From 70-18 sp041691815 (GTDB lineage Bacteria > Pseudomonadota > Alphaproteobacteria > Acetobacterales > Acetobacteraceae), in the NCBI GenBank assembly GCA_041691815.1, contig JBEPTZ010000150.1, positions 1 through 9,905 on the forward strand: 9,905 nt of DNA. Direction: 5' to 3'. This document shows positions 7,455 to 9,905 of the stretch, piece after piece (within the stretch, counting starts at the first letter, position 1; each line of letters starts with the position of its first letter). A program made the position numbers and the translations under genes. The notes beneath the pieces were generated by a model. That model had not been told where the DNA came from. It searched no databases and saw only the letters and a list, made by a program, of their open reading frames with translations.

Positions 7455-7593
7455 GTAACTGCCCAGGTAGTTTGCCGGAAACGGACCTGTAGGCGAGTTT
7501 GTGACGAGCAAACGTCGTCGTCGCCAAATTCGCCCACAGCCCTCGGCTGTAACCGCCTGGCCGCGTCCGCGAAAGGGCTACCTGGGCAGTCAC
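7455..7593. repeat. ~140-bp dyad-bounded repeat, copy 2 (well folded)
   Basis: The ends GTAACTGCCCAGGTAG (7455-7470) and CTACCTGGGCAGTCAC (7578-7593) are inverted repeats pairing at 15 of 16 positions. Inside are GGCGAGTTTG/CAAATTCGCC (7492-7501 with 7525-7534, one G-T), a nested GACGA/TCGTC (7503-7507 with 7515-7519) and ACAGCC-CTC-GGCTGT (7536-7550). The unit starts four bases after the collar-like gene's stop and fills the gap between that gene and the end of gdh. Candidate identities are a structured non-coding RNA, a bidirectional 3'-end structure, or a transposase-less element with 16-bp inverted ends. The GTAA terminus recalls IS66-family ends, a weak likeness, and I see no target-site duplication. 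I recognise no known RNA family. Confidence 0.7.
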
Positions 7594-7624
7594 TTCTCGC
7601 TCCAAAAAAAGGAGTCTGCCTCCC

Positions 7625-8884
7625 TTACGGGAACAGCCCCCGCGTCCGCTTGGCATCGCGCACCTTCTCCACCCCGATCGCCATTGCCGCGGTGCGGGTG
7701 GAGACCTTGTCGCGGGTGGAGCGGTCCATCACCTGGGTGAAGGCGCGGTCCAGGATCAGGTTCAGCCGGTTGCGCACCTCGTCTTCCGACCAGAAGAACT
7801 GTTGCAGGTCCTGCACCCATTCGAAGTAGCTGACGATCACGCCGCCGGAGTTGCACAGGATGTCCGGGATCACGAAGATTTCCGGCCGTTGCTCCAGCAC
7901 CCGGTCGGCGTCCGGCGTGGTCGGGCCGTTGGCGCCTTCGGCCAGCACCCGGCATTGCAGCTTGGCCGCCACCTCCGGGGTGATGATGCGCTCCATCGCC
8001 GCCGGCACCAGCAGGTCGCAGCGTTGCACCAGCAACTCCATCGGGTCGAATTTCGCCTCGCTGGAGTAGCCAGCCAACACGCCGCCGTGGCTGGCGGTGT
8101 GGGCGACCAGGGCTGCCACATCCAGCCCCTTGGGGTCGTAGTAGCAGGCGGTATGGTCGCTGACGCCGATGATCTTCATGCCGCGCTCCACCGCGGTGAT
8201 CGCCGCCACCGAGCCGACATTGCCGAAGCCCTGCACGATGGCCGTGGCGCCGGATACGGCGATGCCTTGCAGCCCCAGCGCGCGTTCGGCCAGGTGGATC
8301 ACCCCGCGCCCGGTGGCCTCACGCCGGCCGACGGTGCCGCCGGTGGCGACCGGCTTGCCGGTGACGATCTCGGTGACGGTGCGGCCCTGATACATCGAGT
8401 AGGTGTCCATGAACCAGGCCATCACCTGCTCGTTGGTGCCCATGTCGGGCGCCATCACGTCGATATGCGGGCCGACGAACGGGATCATCTCCTGCATATA
8501 GCGGCGCGACAGCGTCTCAAGCTCGCGCAGCGACAGCGTGTGCGGGTCGACGGTGATGCCGCCCTTGGCGCCGCCATAGGGCAGGCCGGCCAGCGCGCAT
8601 TTCCAGCTCATCCAGATCGCCAGCGCGCTGACTTCGCCGATATCGACGCTGGCGGCGAAGCGGGTGCCGCCCTTGGTCGGGCCGAGGGTGAGGTGGTGCT
8701 GCACCCGGTAGCCCTGGAACACCGCGGTGGTGCCGTCGTCGCGGTGGATCGGGCAGGAGACGGTGATCGCGCGCTTGGGGTAGAGCAGCCGGGGCCGTTC
8801 ATCGGCGGCTATTTCCAGGTAGTCGGCGATCAGCTCGAACTGCTGGCGCGCCATGTCGAACACTGGGCCGGTGTAGATGCTCAT
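7625..8884 (-). CDS. gdhA: Glutamate dehydrogenase (Glu/Leu/Phe/Val dehydrogenase family)
   Basis: Catalyses reversible oxidative deamination of L-glutamate to 2-oxoglutarate and ammonium, joining nitrogen metabolism to the TCA cycle in the cytoplasm. Length 419 aa, typical of the short hexameric type (RocG/GudB-like). The dimerisation half has GPTKGG with K71, SWKCALAG with K95, and the signature LPYGGAKGGI with catalytic K107; D147 in MAPDMGT is the catalytic aspartate. The Rossmann domain has VQGFGNVG (217-224). Coenzyme choice is not clear from the sequence after beta-2 (GVSDHT). AGGGG seven bases before ATG 8884 supports the start. The SDR gene ends 42 bases upstream on the same strand, so the two are probably cotranscribed. 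Leucine or phenylalanine dehydrogenase are the main alternatives, but those are usually shorter and differ around the substrate pocket. Confidence 0.9.
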   Translation of the reverse strand: MSIYTGPVFDMARQQFELIADYLEIAADERPRLLYPKRAITVSCPIHRDDGTTAVFQGYRVQHHLTLGPTKGGTRFAASVDIGEVSALAIWMSWKCALAGLPYGGAKGGITVDPHTLSLRELETLSRRYMQEMIPFVGPHIDVMAPDMGTNEQVMAWFMDTYSMYQGRTVTEIVTGKPVATGGTVGRREATGRGVIHLAERALGLQGIAVSGATAIVQGFGNVGSVAAITAVERGMKIIGVSDHTACYYDPKGLDVAALVAHTASHGGVLAGYSSEAKFDPMELLVQRCDLLVPAAMERIITPEVAAKLQCRVLAEGANGPTTPDADRVLEQRPEIFVIPDILCNSGGVIVSYFEWVQDLQQFFWSEDEVRNRLNLILDRAFTQVMDRSTRDKVSTRTAAMAIGVEKVRDAKRTRGLFP

Positions 8885-8926
8885 GGTACTTCCCCTTCAC
8901 CGGCTCTGCGACCGGCGATGCTCAGC

Positions 8927-9712
8927 CTAGCGCGCCAGTGCCCCGCCATCCACCGGCAGCTCGACCCCGGTAATGAAATTGGCTTCATCGGAGGCCAGGA
9001 ACAGCGCTGCGTTGGCGACATCCCAGGCGGTGCCCATCTTGCCGCGCAACGGCACCCGCGCGTCGCGCTCGGCGGCAACCTCGGCGCGGCTGCGGTTGGA
9101 GTGCCGGGCGCGGGTATCCACCGCCATCGGCGTGTTCATCAGGCCAGGCAGGATGACGTTGGCGCGGATGCCGTGCGCGGCGTTATGGATCGCCACCTGG
9201 CGGGTGAAGGCGATCATTGCCGCCTTGGTCGCCTTGTAGCTGACATAGGGGTAGTTCTCGTAGGCGGCGACCGAGGAGATGGTCAGGATCACCCCGGATT
9301 TCTGCGCCAGCATCACCGGCAGCACATGCTTCACCGCTACGATGCAGCCGCGCAGGTTGATGGTGCAGATGTTGTCGAACGCCGCCTCGCTGAAGCTGGC
9401 CAGCGGCGAATCCCCGCCGCCCAGGCTGACGCCGACATTGTAATGCAGCACGTCCACCCGCCCCCAGCGCGCCATCGCGGCGTCGACGCAGGCTTTCATC
9501 GAGGCTTCGCTGGCCACCTCGCCGTGGAACGCCAGCGCGTCGCCGCCGGCCAGCTTGGCGGTTTCCTCGGCGCTGGCCAGGTCGCGGTCGACCAGCAGCA
9601 GTCTGGCGCCTTCCTGGGCGAAGCGGATCGCGGTGGCGCGGCCGTTGCCCATGCCCTCACCGGGGCTTTGCCCGGCACCGATGATGATGGCCACCTTGTC
9701 TTTCAGGCGCAT
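8927..9712 (-). CDS. Short-chain dehydrogenase/reductase (classical SDR)
   Basis: An NAD(P)-dependent oxidoreductase; substrate not predictable. The best start is ATG 9712 (261 aa); an ORF extends 13 codons further to 9751, but the strong AGGAG sits before 9712. The Rossmann fold starts at VAIIIGAG (7-14). The glycine-rich loop is an extended variant, GAGQSPGEGMGNGRATA (12-28), instead of TGxxxGxG. D42 at the end of beta-2 favours NAD(H). NVG (92-94) stands in for the usual NNAG, N119 is in the active-site helix, a Ser pair lies at 146-147, and Y159-x-x-x-K163 is the catalytic YxxxK. Near the C-terminus, PVDGGAL is a typical SDR ending. Gene order with gdh suggests a shared operon, but no pathway is obvious; the GxGxGRATA-type loop is found in a recurring SDR subgroup acting on small alcohols and hydroxyacyl compounds (general impression). 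Confidence 0.9.
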   Translation of the reverse strand: MRLKDKVAIIIGAGQSPGEGMGNGRATAIRFAQEGARLLLVDRDLASAEETAKLAGGDALAFHGEVASEASMKACVDAAMARWGRVDVLHYNVGVSLGGGDSPLASFSEAAFDNICTINLRGCIVAVKHVLPVMLAQKSGVILTISSVAAYENYPYVSYKATKAAMIAFTRQVAIHNAAHGIRANVILPGLMNTPMAVDTRARHSNRSRAEVAAERDARVPLRGKMGTAWDVANAALFLASDEANFITGVELPVDGGALAR

Positions 9713-9717
9713 GCCGT

Positions 9718-9722
9718 CTCCT
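9718..9722 (-). promoter_or_regulatory. Ribosome binding site deciding the SDR start
   Basis: On the minus strand AGGAG lies five bases before ATG 9712. The longer reading from 9751 has no such site, and its 13 extra residues (MVCCRQQDAVGDG) are not SDR-like. Confidence 0.85.
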
Positions 9723-9819
9723 ACCGCGTCTTGTTGGCGGCAGCAGACCACTCATGCCCGGATCGTGCAACGCGGCGGCGGGTTGCGGGGACCTTCCAGC
9801 TTGTGGCGAAACGATAGGG

Positions 9820-9859
9820 AAGTCTTCTTTTTGTGAACAAAAAGAAGCAAAAAAACTTT
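9820..9859. repeat. T/A-rich hairpin repeat, copy B
   Basis: Matches 6505-6544 at 38 of 40 bases. The stem pairs 9824-9833 with 9838-9847 around TGAA. The two differences (T to C at 9824, A to G at 9847) face each other and keep the pair. Copy B lies about 110 bases upstream of the SDR start, so it is not at the 3' end of any gene in this window; it may belong to a gene beyond the right edge. The rest of 9713-9905 shows no gene and no promoter I would defend. Confidence 0.8.
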
Positions 9860-9905
9860 ATTCACTTTGACGCGGGGGGTGGTTTGGCCTCGGGGCTGCG
9901 CGGAT

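Noticed and set aside
6607..7593. Diversity-generating retroelement (template/variable repeat pair near a collar-type protein)
   Set aside because: The repeats lie outside the coding sequence, their differences are not concentrated at adenines, and no reverse transcriptase is present in the window.
7594..7620. Terminator of gdh formed by CTCC-T7-GGAG on the minus strand
   Set aside because: Only four base pairs around a seven-T loop, with no T-run after the stem; too weak to call.
7802..9817. 671-codon plus-strand ORF opposite gdh and the SDR gene
   Set aside because: It spans two genuine minus-strand genes and the gap between them, and its translation has low-complexity shadow composition without domains.

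Overview
The window looks like a chromosomal segment of a GC-rich alphaproteobacterium, most plausibly Rhodospirillales/Acetobacteraceae. The reasons are strong G/C third-position bias, an RNase E of alphaproteobacterial type with a large acidic insertion in its S1 domain, and the order (divergent rne) - amidase - class A PBP - prfB, which I know from many alphaproteobacteria. The lineage call is inference from reading; no search was run.

Left part (1-6502), housekeeping. The 5' part of rne (RNase E) runs leftward off the window edge. A roughly 650-bp spacer with no convincing gene separates it from a rightward cluster: a Tat-signal N-acetylmuramoyl-L-alanine amidase (peptidoglycan cleavage), mrcA (PBP1A, peptidoglycan synthesis) and prfB (release factor 2). 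Gaps are short (87 and 24 nt), so this is probably one operon. prfB is split by a +1 programmed frameshift site (AGGAGG - CAT - CTT TGA C). Reading through it gives a full-length 376-residue RF2; reading without it gives only a 23-codon stub and a headless ORF.

Middle part (6503-7624), visibly A/T-richer and accessory in character. It holds: (i) a T/A-rich hairpin directly after prfB, with a near-identical second copy at 9820-9859 whose only two differences compensate each other in the stem; (ii) two diverged copies of a ~140-bp, dyad-bounded element (6607-6747 and 7455-7593), in direct orientation; and (iii) between them one gene for a small membrane-anchored protein with a phage tail-collar-like C-terminal domain. 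This repeat-gene-repeat arrangement is the most unusual part of the window.

Right part (7625-9905). A leftward pair: a short-chain dehydrogenase/reductase gene (start corrected to 9712) followed 42 nt later by a glutamate dehydrogenase gene, probably cotranscribed. Beyond the SDR start lie a non-coding stretch, the second hairpin copy and the window edge. Very long ORFs antisense to mrcA and to gdh/SDR are composition artefacts of GC-rich coding DNA.
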